This document shows, piece after piece, positions 54,589-64,000 of a stretch of 64,000 bases of DNA. Both the position numbers and the translations under genes were made by a program. The DNA is from Sphingobium sp. BYY-5 (GTDB lineage Bacteria > Pseudomonadota > Alphaproteobacteria > Sphingomonadales > Sphingomonadaceae), in assembly GCF_022758885.1 (NCBI RefSeq), contig NZ_JALEBH010000001.1, positions 3,069,501-3,133,500 of the forward strand. Direction: 5' to 3'. The first letter of the stretch is position 1, and each line of letters opens with the position of its first letter. The notes beneath the pieces were generated by a model. That model was not told the DNA's origin, ran no database searches, and saw only the letters and a program-made list of their open reading frames with translations.

Positions 54589-56328
54589 ATGGAAAGGATC
54601 GACATCATGGAACCCCATCTGCCCAGCCTGGAGGAAATGCAGCAATGGACGCAGATGATCGGCCGGGCGCAGCAATTGATGCTGGAGCAGGCGGCGGGCG
54701 CGGTTGGCCAGGCGCTGCCCTTCGACCCGGCGATCGTCTCACGCATCCAGACCGGCTTTGCCGATGAAGGGCTGGCGCTGTGGCAGCGTTTCCTCGATTC
54801 GGGCGGGTTGTTGCGCGATCAGCCCGAACCCGCGCCGGTAAACAGCCCCGCAGCGCGCAAGGACCGGCGCTTTGCCGATCCGGCCTGGACCGACCATCCC
54901 TTTTACGACCTGATCCGGCAAAGCTATCTGCTGGTTTCCGATTACCTCATGAAGATGGCCGATGCGATTGACGGCGTGGACCCCAAGCAGAAGGCCAAGC
55001 TGCGTTTCGCGACGACAGGCCTGCTCGACGCGATCTCGCCCAGCAATTTCCCCTTCACCAATCCGCAGGTGGTGCAGAAGACGATCGAGAGCGGCGGCGA
55101 GAATCTCGTCCAGGGCCTCAAGCATATGCTGGCCGATCTGGAGAAGGGCCAACTCACCCATACCGATGGCACCCGGTTCGAGCTGGGGCGGAATATCGCC
55201 GCGACGCCGGGCAAGGTGATCCACGAAACCCCGCTCTATCAGCTTATCCATTATGCGCCCTCGACCGGGACGGTGCTGCAAACGCCGCTCATCATCTTCC
55301 CGCCCTGGATCAACCGTTTCTACATTCTCGACCTCTCGCCCGAGAAGAGCTTCGTCAAATGGGCGGTGGACCAGGGGATCAGTGTCTTCCTGGTGTCCTG
55401 GAAATCGGCCGACGCATCGATGAAGGACATGGTCTGGGATGATTATATCCTGAAAGGCCAGATCGACGCGATCGACACGGTGCGTGACCTGCTGAAGGTG
55501 GAGAGCGTCCACACGATCGGCTATTGCGTGGCGGGCACCACATTGGCCGCGACGCTGGCCTTGCTCGCCGCACGAGGCGAAGCGGAGAAGGTGGCGAGCG
55601 CAACCTTCCTCACGGCGCAGGTCGATTTCAGCCAAGCGGGCGACCTGACCCTGTTCGTAGACGATGAACAGATGAAGATGATGGAGCAGATTTCATCGGC
55701 CGGCTTCCTCGACGGGCGCTATATGGCGGCCACCTTCAACCTGCTGCGCGGGCGCGATCTGATCTGGAACTATGTCGTCAACAACTATCTGCTGGGCATG
55801 GATTACCCGCCCTTCGACCTGCTCTATTGGAATGGCGACACCACCAACCTGCCGGCGCGCTGGCACAGGGATTATCTGACCCAGCTCTATCGTGACAATC
55901 TGCTGGTCGTGCCTGGCGCGATCAGTGTCGCCGGCACGCCGATCGACCTGACGAAGGTCAAGACGCCCGCCTATGTCCAGGCGGGCAGGGAAGATCATAT
56001 CGCGCCGCTGGAGAGCGTTTGGAAATTGACCCGGAATCTGTCAGGGCCGACCCGCTTCCTGCTGGCCGGATCGGGCCATATCGCCGGGGTCATCAACCCG
56101 CCGGCGGCAATGAAATATCAATATTGGGTCTGTGACGAAGCGCAGCCGACCCTCGATGCCTTCCTGGCAGAAGCGAAAGAAACCAAGGGCAGTTGGTGGC
56201 CCGATTGGCAGGCCTGGATCGCAGGACTCGATTCGCGCACCGTTCCGGCGAAGGGCGCGCGCGTGCCGGGGAAAGGCAAACTCAAGGCGATCGAAGATGC
56301 GCCGGGCCACTATGTCAAGGCGCGTTAA
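54589..56328 (+). CDS. phaC: Class I poly(3-hydroxyalkanoate) synthase
   Basis: A 579-residue enzyme that polymerises 3-hydroxyacyl-CoA into PHA granules. The N-terminal domain has DPAWTDHPFYDLIRQSYLL; the catalytic Cys is in the lipase-like box GYCVAGT, the Asp is in QAGREDHIAP and the His in GSGHIAGVINPP. FPPWINRFYILDL is diagnostic. ATG 54589 is picked for its AGGAGGAGG site; a GTG at 54502 would add 29 residues. Phasin follows 141 bp later. Confidence 0.96.
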   Translation: MERIDIMEPHLPSLEEMQQWTQMIGRAQQLMLEQAAGAVGQALPFDPAIVSRIQTGFADEGLALWQRFLDSGGLLRDQPEPAPVNSPAARKDRRFADPAWTDHPFYDLIRQSYLLVSDYLMKMADAIDGVDPKQKAKLRFATTGLLDAISPSNFPFTNPQVVQKTIESGGENLVQGLKHMLADLEKGQLTHTDGTRFELGRNIAATPGKVIHETPLYQLIHYAPSTGTVLQTPLIIFPPWINRFYILDLSPEKSFVKWAVDQGISVFLVSWKSADASMKDMVWDDYILKGQIDAIDTVRDLLKVESVHTIGYCVAGTTLAATLALLAARGEAEKVASATFLTAQVDFSQAGDLTLFVDDEQMKMMEQISSAGFLDGRYMAATFNLLRGRDLIWNYVVNNYLLGMDYPPFDLLYWNGDTTNLPARWHRDYLTQLYRDNLLVVPGAISVAGTPIDLTKVKTPAYVQAGREDHIAPLESVWKLTRNLSGPTRFLLAGSGHIAGVINPPAAMKYQYWVCDEAQPTLDAFLAEAKETKGSWWPDWQAWIAGLDSRTVPAKGARVPGKGKLKAIEDAPGHYVKAR

Positions 56329-56393
56329 ACTCTTCATTTTCGCGTCTTTATGACGGACCGCGATCCGCTGGCGGTGGCGTGTAGATGGCACTT

Positions 56394-56456
56394 TTGTTGC
56401 ACTGCACAATAAGCCTTGCAATCGGTGGGTGAAAACTATATTGTGCAGTGCAACAA
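56394..56456 (+). promoter_or_regulatory. Perfect 18-bp inverted-repeat operator upstream of the phasin gene (PhaR-like)
   Basis: Arms TTGTTGCACTGCACAATA (56394-56411) and its exact complement (56439-56456) are separated by 27 bp and end 13 bp before the phasin ATG. Each arm contains TGCACTGCA. TGC-rich sites of this kind are bound by the PHA-sensing repressor PhaR in other alphaproteobacteria. The phaR gene is not in the window; binding is inferred. Confidence 0.7.
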
Positions 56457-56469
56457 ACGGAGGATGGTG

Positions 56470-57366
56470 ATGGCCGAAACCCCGAAGACCCCGAGGAAGA
56501 CCGCGCGCAGCAAGGCCGGTTCGACGACATTGTCGGCGAGCGAGGCGCTCAAGGCGGCTGAAGCGGCTATCGGAAGCGAGCCAGCGAAAAAGAAACCCGC
56601 TCCGAAGCCTGCGCGTGTGAAACCGATTGACGCCAACCCGCAAGCTGCGCGTGTGAAGCCGATCGATGCTAACCCGCAAGCCGCGAGCGTGAAGCCGATC
56701 GATGCTAACCCGCAGGCCGCGAGCGTGAAGCCGATCGATGCTAATCCGCAAGCCGCAAGTGTGAAGCCAATTGACGCCAACCCGCAGGCCGCGCCCGAGC
56801 CGGTTGTCGAACCTGTCGAGACCGAACCAAAAACCACAGAGAGCCTGACTAAGGCCGAAGCCATAGCGATCCAGCCGCTGCCCGCCATAGAAGGAACGAA
56901 GATCATGAACGACGTTATCGAGACCGGAAAGAAATTTGCCGAGGAAACCAAGGCCAAGTTCGAAACCGCCTATGCCGATTTCAACGAAAAGGCGAAGGCC
57001 GGTGTTGAGAAGTCGACCAAGGCGATCGAAGAGCTGAACGACATTGCCAAGGGCAATGTCGAAGCGCTGGTCGAATCCGGCAAGATCGCAGCCAAGGGCA
57101 TCGAGACGCTGGGTCAGGAAGCTGCCGATTACAGCCGCAAGAGCTTCGAGAAGGCGACCGCCTCGTTCAAGAGCTTTTCGTCGGTCAAGACGCCGACCGA
57201 ATTCTTCCAGTTGCAGAGCCAGCTGCTGTCGAGCAGCTTCGACGAGTTCACCAAGGAAGCTGCCAAGAACAGCGAAGCGCTGATCAAGCTGGCTGGCGAC
57301 GTCGCCCAGCCGCTGACCGCGCGCGTGACCCTGGTCACTGACAAGGTGAAGACGCTCGCAGCCTGA
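56470..57366 (+). CDS. Phasin with an N-terminal 12-residue repeat array
   Basis: A 298-residue granule-associated protein. The N-terminal third is low complexity (Ala/Lys/Pro) and holds five tandem copies of a 12-residue unit, VKPIDANPQAA. The C-terminal half is the amphipathic phasin domain (KKFAEETKAKFETAYADFNEKA, KTPTEFFQLQSQ, FDEFTKEAAKNSEALIKLA). It coats PHA granules and limits their size. ATG 56470 lies 7 bp after GGAGG; an in-frame ATG at 56464 is less well placed. Confidence 0.9.
   Translation: MAETPKTPRKTARSKAGSTTLSASEALKAAEAAIGSEPAKKKPAPKPARVKPIDANPQAARVKPIDANPQAASVKPIDANPQAASVKPIDANPQAASVKPIDANPQAAPEPVVEPVETEPKTTESLTKAEAIAIQPLPAIEGTKIMNDVIETGKKFAEETKAKFETAYADFNEKAKAGVEKSTKAIEELNDIAKGNVEALVESGKIAAKGIETLGQEAADYSRKSFEKATASFKSFSSVKTPTEFFQLQSQLLSSSFDEFTKEAAKNSEALIKLAGDVAQPLTARVTLVTDKVKTLAA
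56611..56790 (+). repeat. Five 36-bp tandem repeats in the phasin gene
   Basis: Five in-frame 36-bp units (56611, 56647, 56683, 56719, 56755) encode A-[RS]-VKPIDANPQA each time. The DNA differs by synonymous changes in several units (for example ATT/ATC, AAA/AAG), so the array is not freshly made. Copy number may vary between strains. Confidence 0.93.
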
Positions 57367-57393
57367 TCGGCGGCATCGTCCAGTCATAGCGTG

Positions 57394-57428
57394 AAGGGCG
57401 TCTTTTCCATCGGGAAGAGGCGCCCTTT
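57394..57428 (+). terminator. Terminator after phasin
   Basis: An imperfect 15-bp stem (AAGGGCG... with its complement) and short loop, ending in CCCTTTG, about 30 bp after the phasin stop. Confidence 0.65.
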
Positions 57429-57551
57429 GCTTTGCAAAGAGGCTGCGTGCGTGGCGATCGGCTGTGTCGCCCCCTTGCCATGGACGGACGAATCGCCATA
57501 TTCTTTTCCATCATGAACAGTGTCACCACCGCATCGGCGTGGTCCGTGAAT

Positions 57552-57890
57552 ATGGCGGGCCGGGATCAGGACGATCAGGGCGAGGGGCCGGATGGCCCCA
57601 ATGTCGGGATCGCGACCCGTACCCGCACGCGCACCAAAAAGCCGTCACTCTACAAGGTGTTGATGCTGAACGACGACTATACGCCGATGGAATTCGTCGT
57701 GCATGTCCTGCAGAGCTTCTTCCGCATGGACATGGAGGAGGCGACCCGCGTCATGCTGCATGTCCATCAACGCGGAGTCGGCGTCTGCGGCATTTTCAGC
57801 TATGAGGTCGCAGAGACCAAGGTGAACCAGGTGATGGATTTCGCCCGGCAGAACCAGCATCCGTTGCAATGCACGCTTGAAAAGGCGTGA
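57552..57890 (+). CDS. clpS: ATP-dependent Clp protease adaptor ClpS
   Basis: A 112-residue adaptor that delivers N-degron substrates to ClpAP. The core has [24 protein letters not shown] in two adjacent motifs ([13 protein letters not shown]), [18 protein letters not shown] and [11 protein letters not shown] 57552 gives a normal length; an in-frame ATG at 57513 would add 13 residues, and neither has a strong ribosome site. No clpA is adjacent. Confidence 0.92.
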   Translation: MAGRDQDDQGEGPDGPNVGIATRTRTRTKKPSLYKVLMLNDDYTPMEFVVHVLQSFFRMDMEEATRVMLHVHQRGVGVCGIFSYEVAETKVNQVMDFARQNQHPLQCTLEKA

Positions 57891-58009
57891 TGTCGGCAGA
57901 CCGGTGATCTCGCGCCGGCAATAGCGGCCTTATGCGATCCCTCCGCATATGAAGGGGGACTTCCCCTCGATGCTTTCCATGACGGCCGCTGCGGCCTACA
58001 GGGTTACGG

Positions 58010-59517
58010 GTGAGCGAAGAACGCCCAGCCGCCATTCATGATCTGGCCGTCATCGGCGGCGGCGTGAATGGTTGCGGCATTGCCCGCGACGCGGCCGGCC
58101 GGGGCGCCAGGGTGCTGCTGCTAGAGCGGGGCGACCTGGCGCAGGGCACATCATCGGCATCGACCAAGTTGATCCATGGCGGTCTGCGCTATCTGGAGCA
58201 TGGCGAGTTTGCGCTGGTGCGCGAGGCTCTGTCCGAACGCGAACGGCTGTGGCGGATCGCGCCGCATATCATTCATCCGATGGGCTTCGTCCTGCCCTGG
58301 ACCAGGGGGCTGCGACCGCGCTGGATGCTGCGGCTCGGGCTTTTCCTCTACGATCATATCGGCGGCCGCCGCGCCTTGCCTGCGACCAAGGCGATCGATC
58401 TGCGCCGTCATGAATCTGGCGCACCGCTCAAGCCCGGCTTTGGCCCCGCCTATTGCTATTCGGACGGTTGGGTCGACGATGCGCGGCTGGTCGTGCTCAA
58501 CGCGCGTGATGCCGCCGATCGGGGCGCGGACGTGCATAGCCGTACCGAGGTGACGGGATTGGCGCACGAGGCTGGACTCTGGACGATTGAGACGCGCGCG
58601 GCGGACGGAACCATGCGTCATTTTCAGGCGCGGGCGCTTGTCAATGCGACCGGACCCTCTGTGCTGGCGCTGAAACAACTGGCCCATGGGCATGGGGAAC
58701 GGCACATGCGGCTGGTGCGTGGATCGCATATCGTCGTGCCGCGCCTGTTCGATCATGGCTTCGCCTATTTCTTCCAATTGCCCGATGGCCGGATCTTCTT
58801 CGCCATCCCCTATGAGCGCGACTTCACCCTGATCGGCACGACCGACCGCGATCATGCCGGCGGACTGGAGCATGTCGAGGCGAGCGCCGAGGAGGTCGCC
58901 TATCTCTGCGAGGGAGCGAATCGCTATTTCGCGCGCCCGATCACGCCTGACGACGTGGTCTGGTCCTATGCCGGCGTCCGTCCCCTGATCGACGACGGAT
59001 CGGCAAGGCCGGAAGCGGCGACGCGCGGCTATCGACTGGAACTGGAGGCGGGTGGGGAGGGAGATGCGCCCCTGCTCCATGTGCTGGGCGGCAAGATCAC
59101 CACCTATCGTCATCTCGCAGCGGAGGCGGTGGCACTGCTCCAGCCGCATCTGCCGGCGCTGCGCGGCGGCGACTGGACGGCGAAGGCGCCATTGCCTGGC
59201 GGGGATTTTCCAATGACCGGTCTTGCCGATCTGATCGCGGGGCTGGCGCGCGACTATCCCTTCCTTGACGCTGCCGATGCTGATCGCATCGGTCGGGCCT
59301 ATGGTACGCTGGCGCGCGTCTGGTTGGGCGGGGCGCGTAGCCGGGATGATCTGGGTGTCCATTTCGGCGCTGGCCTGAGCGAGGCGGAAGTCGCCTATCT
59401 GGTCGAGCGCGAATGGGCGCGGGCGAAAGAGGATATAATCTGGCGCCGGACCAAATTGGGCCTGCGGCTGAATGCGGCGCAGGTCGCCGCGCTCGATACG
59501 TGGCTGAAGGAGAGGGG

Positions 59518-59521
<4 letters not shown>
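58010..59521 (+). CDS. glpD: Glycerol-3-phosphate dehydrogenase (aerobic type)
   Basis: A 503-residue FAD enzyme that oxidises glycerol-3-phosphate to dihydroxyacetone phosphate and passes electrons to quinone. The FAD-binding site is VIGGGVNGCGIARDAAGRG, with TSSASTKLIHGGLRYLE and YAGVRPLIDDG further on. GTG start at 58010. Its stop overlaps the glpK start (ATGA), so the two are translationally coupled. Confidence 0.96.
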
Positions 59522-60993
<1,472 letters not shown>

Positions 60994-61021
60994 CGGGGGC
61001 ATTGGCGACAATTATCCGGAT

Positions 61022-61034
61022 GTTATATTGTAAC
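61022..61034 (+). promoter_or_regulatory. Zur/Fur-like palindrome before the MerC-like gene
   Basis: GTTATATTGTAAC is an imperfect palindrome (10 of 13 positions symmetric) 31 bp before ATG 61066. It resembles alphaproteobacterial Zur/Fur-type operators built on GTTATAN-TATAAC. Assignment to a specific regulator is inference. Confidence 0.5.
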
Positions 61035-61065
61035 TTACGGCCGATTGCCTTATGTAGCGGCGATC

Positions 61066-61443
61066 ATGCCGCAGAGCCTTCATCACGCCTTTTCCACTGG
61101 GCGAATCGACCGTATCGCGATTGCCCTGTCGGGTTTGTGCGTGGCGCATTGCTTCGTCACTGCCGTGGTGCTTGGGCTATTGGCTTCGGCAGGCGGCATT
61201 TTCGCAAGCCCGGTCTTCCATGAAGTGGGTTTGGGGCTGGCCATCCTGTTAGGCGCGGTGGCCCTGGGCCATGGTGCGATCGTCCATCGCTTCATGATGC
61301 CCGCAGCCATCGGATCATTGGGGCTGGGCGTGATGACGGGCGCTCTCACGATGGATCATGGCCCGCAGGAAAGCCTCTATACGCTGATCGGCGTCGGTAT
61401 ATTGGCGCTGGGCCACGACCTCAATCACCGGGCTGGCCGATAA
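61066..61443 (+). CDS. MerC-domain membrane protein
   Basis: A 125-residue membrane protein with three to four hydrophobic segments. The N-terminal IALSGLCVAHCFVTAVVLG carries the paired Cys of the MerC family (CxxxC), followed by helices LGLAILLGAVALGHGAIVH and IGVGILALGHDLNHRAGR. MerC transports mercury in mer operons; isolated chromosomal members are linked to metal homeostasis. The ATG at 61066 is preferred over a TTG at 61045. The upstream palindrome suggests metal control. Confidence 0.8.
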   Translation: MPQSLHHAFSTGRIDRIAIALSGLCVAHCFVTAVVLGLLASAGGIFASPVFHEVGLGLAILLGAVALGHGAIVHRFMMPAAIGSLGLGVMTGALTMDHGPQESLYTLIGVGILALGHDLNHRAGR

Positions 61444-61452
61444 TCGACGCAA

Positions 61453-61480
61453 AAAAGGGAGCCGTCTCCGGCTCCCTTTT
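61453..61480. terminator. Bidirectional terminator between the MerC-like gene and glpX
   Basis: A perfect 12-bp stem (61453-61464 with 61469-61480) flanked by A and T runs on both sides, between convergent genes. Confidence 0.9.
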
Positions 61481-61503
61481 CCGTTCTGCCGGTTGCACCC
61501 GGC

Positions 61504-62484
<981 letters not shown>

Positions 62485-62595
62485 TATCTTCTTCCTCTTC
62501 CTTTTCGCTTTGGCCAAGGGCGATAAGCGGTCCACCAGCCCTTGTCGAGCGCTGGTCATGATGCGGCCATGATTGAATGATCTGGTGTCCAACCG

Positions 62596-63030
62596 ATGAG
62601 AATGTCGGGCTTTCCTGTCCTATTCCCCCTGTTGCTGCCGGGTATCGTCTGGGCGGCTGACGAGGATGAATTGATGGCTGCCTACCGTGCCAAGACGCAG
62701 GTGGTGAAGCCGTGCGACCGCAGCGGGGGTGGCATCGTCGTGTGCGGCAATAGGGGAGAGCGCAATGCGAAGGAGCGACTGCCCTTGCCGCGTGAGGCGG
62801 AGAGCAGCGGCATCGTGAAGGGAGACGCACCGCGCGCCTCCGCCGCGCCTGTCCGGCAGGGCGCTTGCGGCGTGTCGGGCGGACAGGGGGCAGGCTGCAC
62901 CGGCGGCTTGCCCGTGCTCCAGGCCGTGGGGATATTGGTGAAGGCGGCGACCGCGATCATCGATCCCGATGCCGATCTTTCGCCACCGCCGGCGTTGCCA
63001 GAACGCGCCACCGGCGCCAGGCAATATTGA
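62596..63030 (+). CDS. Small secreted Cys-containing hypothetical protein
   Basis: A 144-residue protein with a signal peptide (MRMSGFPVLFPLLLPGIVWAAD). The mature part has KPCDRSGGGIVVCGNRG, followed by KERLPLPRE, a pattern I know from conserved sphingomonad periplasmic proteins of unknown role, and a second Cys pair (QGACG...GAGCTGG). It is on the strand opposite to glpX and hom, between them. Confidence 0.72.
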   Translation: MRMSGFPVLFPLLLPGIVWAADEDELMAAYRAKTQVVKPCDRSGGGIVVCGNRGERNAKERLPLPREAESSGIVKGDAPRASAAPVRQGACGVSGGQGAGCTGGLPVLQAVGILVKAATAIIDPDADLSPPPALPERATGARQY

Positions 63031-63036
63031 AAATTC

Positions 63037-64000
63037 TCAATCGAGAATATGCATCACCATCGGCGTGTCGAGCAGGCTGTCCGAACCCGCCAGCCGTTCG
63101 AGCGTGTCGCGCACGTTGCGCTCCTCGCTGGCATGGGTGACGATCGCGACCAGAACGCCGTCTTCCTGATGCGCGCCGCGCTGGATCATGCTTTCGATCG
63201 ATACGCCGGCGTCGCGGGTGGCCGCGGCAATCTCGGCCAGCACGCCGGGCTGGTCCTTGACCTTGAAGCGCAGATAGACGCGACCGGTGCGGGCGCCGGC
63301 GTCAGCGGTCTTCTGGGGGCTGAGCGCGGCGACCGGCATGGCGAATGCGTCGCCATATTCGTCGCGCGCCACGTCGATCAGGTCGGCGACCACTGCCGAT
63401 GCGGTCGGGCCGTCCCCCGCGCCGCGTCCCTGGAAGAAGAGGCGACCGACGAAATTGCCCTCCGCCACCACGGCGTTGAGCGACCCGTCGACATGGGCGA
63501 GCGGATGGTCGAGCGGCACCAGCATCGGGTGGACGCGCTGGAACAGGCCATCCGGACCGTTCTGCGCCATGCCGACCAGGCGGATGCGGAAGCCCAGTGC
63601 GCCCGCTTCGGCGATGTCGGCGGCGATGACATGGCGGATGCCGGTGGTCGCGACCGCGTCGAAATCCAGTTCGGTGCCGAAGGCCAGGCTGGCGAGGATG
63701 GTCAGCTTGTGCGCGGCGTCTATGCCGTCGATGTCGAAGCTGGGATCGGCCTCCGCATAGCCCAGCTCCTGCGCTTCCTTGAGCACCTCGTCAAAGCCCC
63801 GGCCTTCCTTCTCCATGGTGGTCAGGATGTAATTGCAGGTGCCGTTGAGGATGCCGTAGACACGGCTGATTTCATTCGCGGCGGCGCCTTCGCGCATCCC
63901 CTTGATGACCGGGATGCCGCCCGCGACCGCGGCTTCATATTTAAGCGCGATGCCGCCCTTTTCCGCCAGCCGCGCGAGGTCGAGGCCATGATGCGCCAGC
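63037..64000 (-). CDS. hom: Homoserine dehydrogenase (3' part only)
   Basis: A partial gene; the 5' end lies beyond the window. The 321 codons visible cover the substrate domain (GILNGTCNYILTTMEKEGRGF, AEADPSFDIDGIDAAHKL) and a C-terminal ACT domain (RFKVKDQPGVLAEIAAATRDAGVSIESMIQ). The enzyme reduces aspartate semialdehyde to homoserine for threonine and methionine. The ACT domain suggests feedback control by threonine. The order hom-glpX is usual in alphaproteobacteria, though a plus-strand gene sits between them here. Confidence 0.95.
   Translation of the reverse strand, partial: LAHHGLDLARLAEKGGIALKYEAAVAGGIPVIKGMREGAAANEISRVYGILNGTCNYILTTMEKEGRGFDEVLKEAQELGYAEADPSFDIDGIDAAHKLTILASLAFGTELDFDAVATTGIRHVIAADIAEAGALGFRIRLVGMAQNGPDGLFQRVHPMLVPLDHPLAHVDGSLNAVVAEGNFVGRLFFQGRGAGDGPTASAVVADLIDVARDEYGDAFAMPVAALSPQKTADAGARTGRVYLRFKVKDQPGVLAEIAAATRDAGVSIESMIQRGAHQEDGVLVAIVTHASEERNVRDTLERLAGSDSLLDTPMVMHILD

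Overview
The window is a high-GC chromosomal stretch from an alphaproteobacterium, most likely Sphingomonadaceae (Sphingobium or a close relative). This rests on gene order and protein types, not on a marker gene: rpmF-plsX-fabH-ihfA-merR order, a class I lysyl-tRNA synthetase, TonB-dependent receptors, DUF3617 lipoproteins, RcnB-like secreted proteins, a PHA synthase/phasin pair and short GC-rich intergenic palindromes.

Layout. 1-13.2 kb: outer-membrane barrel protein, rlmN, dnaN, a TonB receptor beside a 2OG-Fe(II) oxygenase, a secreted methyltransferase, proline iminopeptidase, a DUF1080 protein and uvrB. 13.2-15.3 kb: an accessory scar on the minus strand. A 5'-truncated nuclease toxin domain overlaps a YezG/DUF600-type immunity gene, which is broken by a stop codon and by an IS256-family element. 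15.4-26 kb: two DUF3617 lipoproteins, a metallo-beta-lactamase-fold hydrolase, a soluble chemoreceptor, an EamA transporter, a second TonB receptor, class I fumarase and a hexapeptide acyltransferase. 27-30.6 kb: nrdA and nrdB, separated by two small genes. 30.65-34.1 kb: a lower-GC accessory block with small ORFs and an IS481-like element that is itself split by a second, same-length IS256 copy.

34.3-46.8 kb is mostly housekeeping: glycine-zipper protein, thermonuclease, RidA, ArsC/Spx-like protein, glycerophosphodiesterase, Rrf2 regulator, the rpmF-plsX-fabH-ihfA-merR run (lipid synthesis and DNA architecture), then a minus-strand cluster PilZ-dinG-sixA-GNAT. 46.9-53.1 kb: lysS, two RcnB-like genes around a prolyl-4-hydroxylase-like gene, an extradiol dioxygenase, an orphan 2Fe-2S subunit and DUF2721. 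53.2-57.4 kb: an AlaC-like aminotransferase divergent from phaC, then a phasin behind a strong inverted-repeat operator. 57.5-64 kb: clpS, glpD-glpK, a MerC-like membrane protein behind a Zur/Fur-like palindrome, glpX, a small secreted protein and the 3' part of homoserine dehydrogenase.

Functional threads: glycerol and glycerophosphodiester use (GDPD, GlpD, GlpK) can feed gluconeogenesis (GlpX); carbon storage is handled by PhaC and phasin. No CRISPR array, rRNA or tRNA gene was recognised. The least ordinary parts are the decayed toxin-immunity module and the nested insertion sequences. I did not find an intact, clearly new system.
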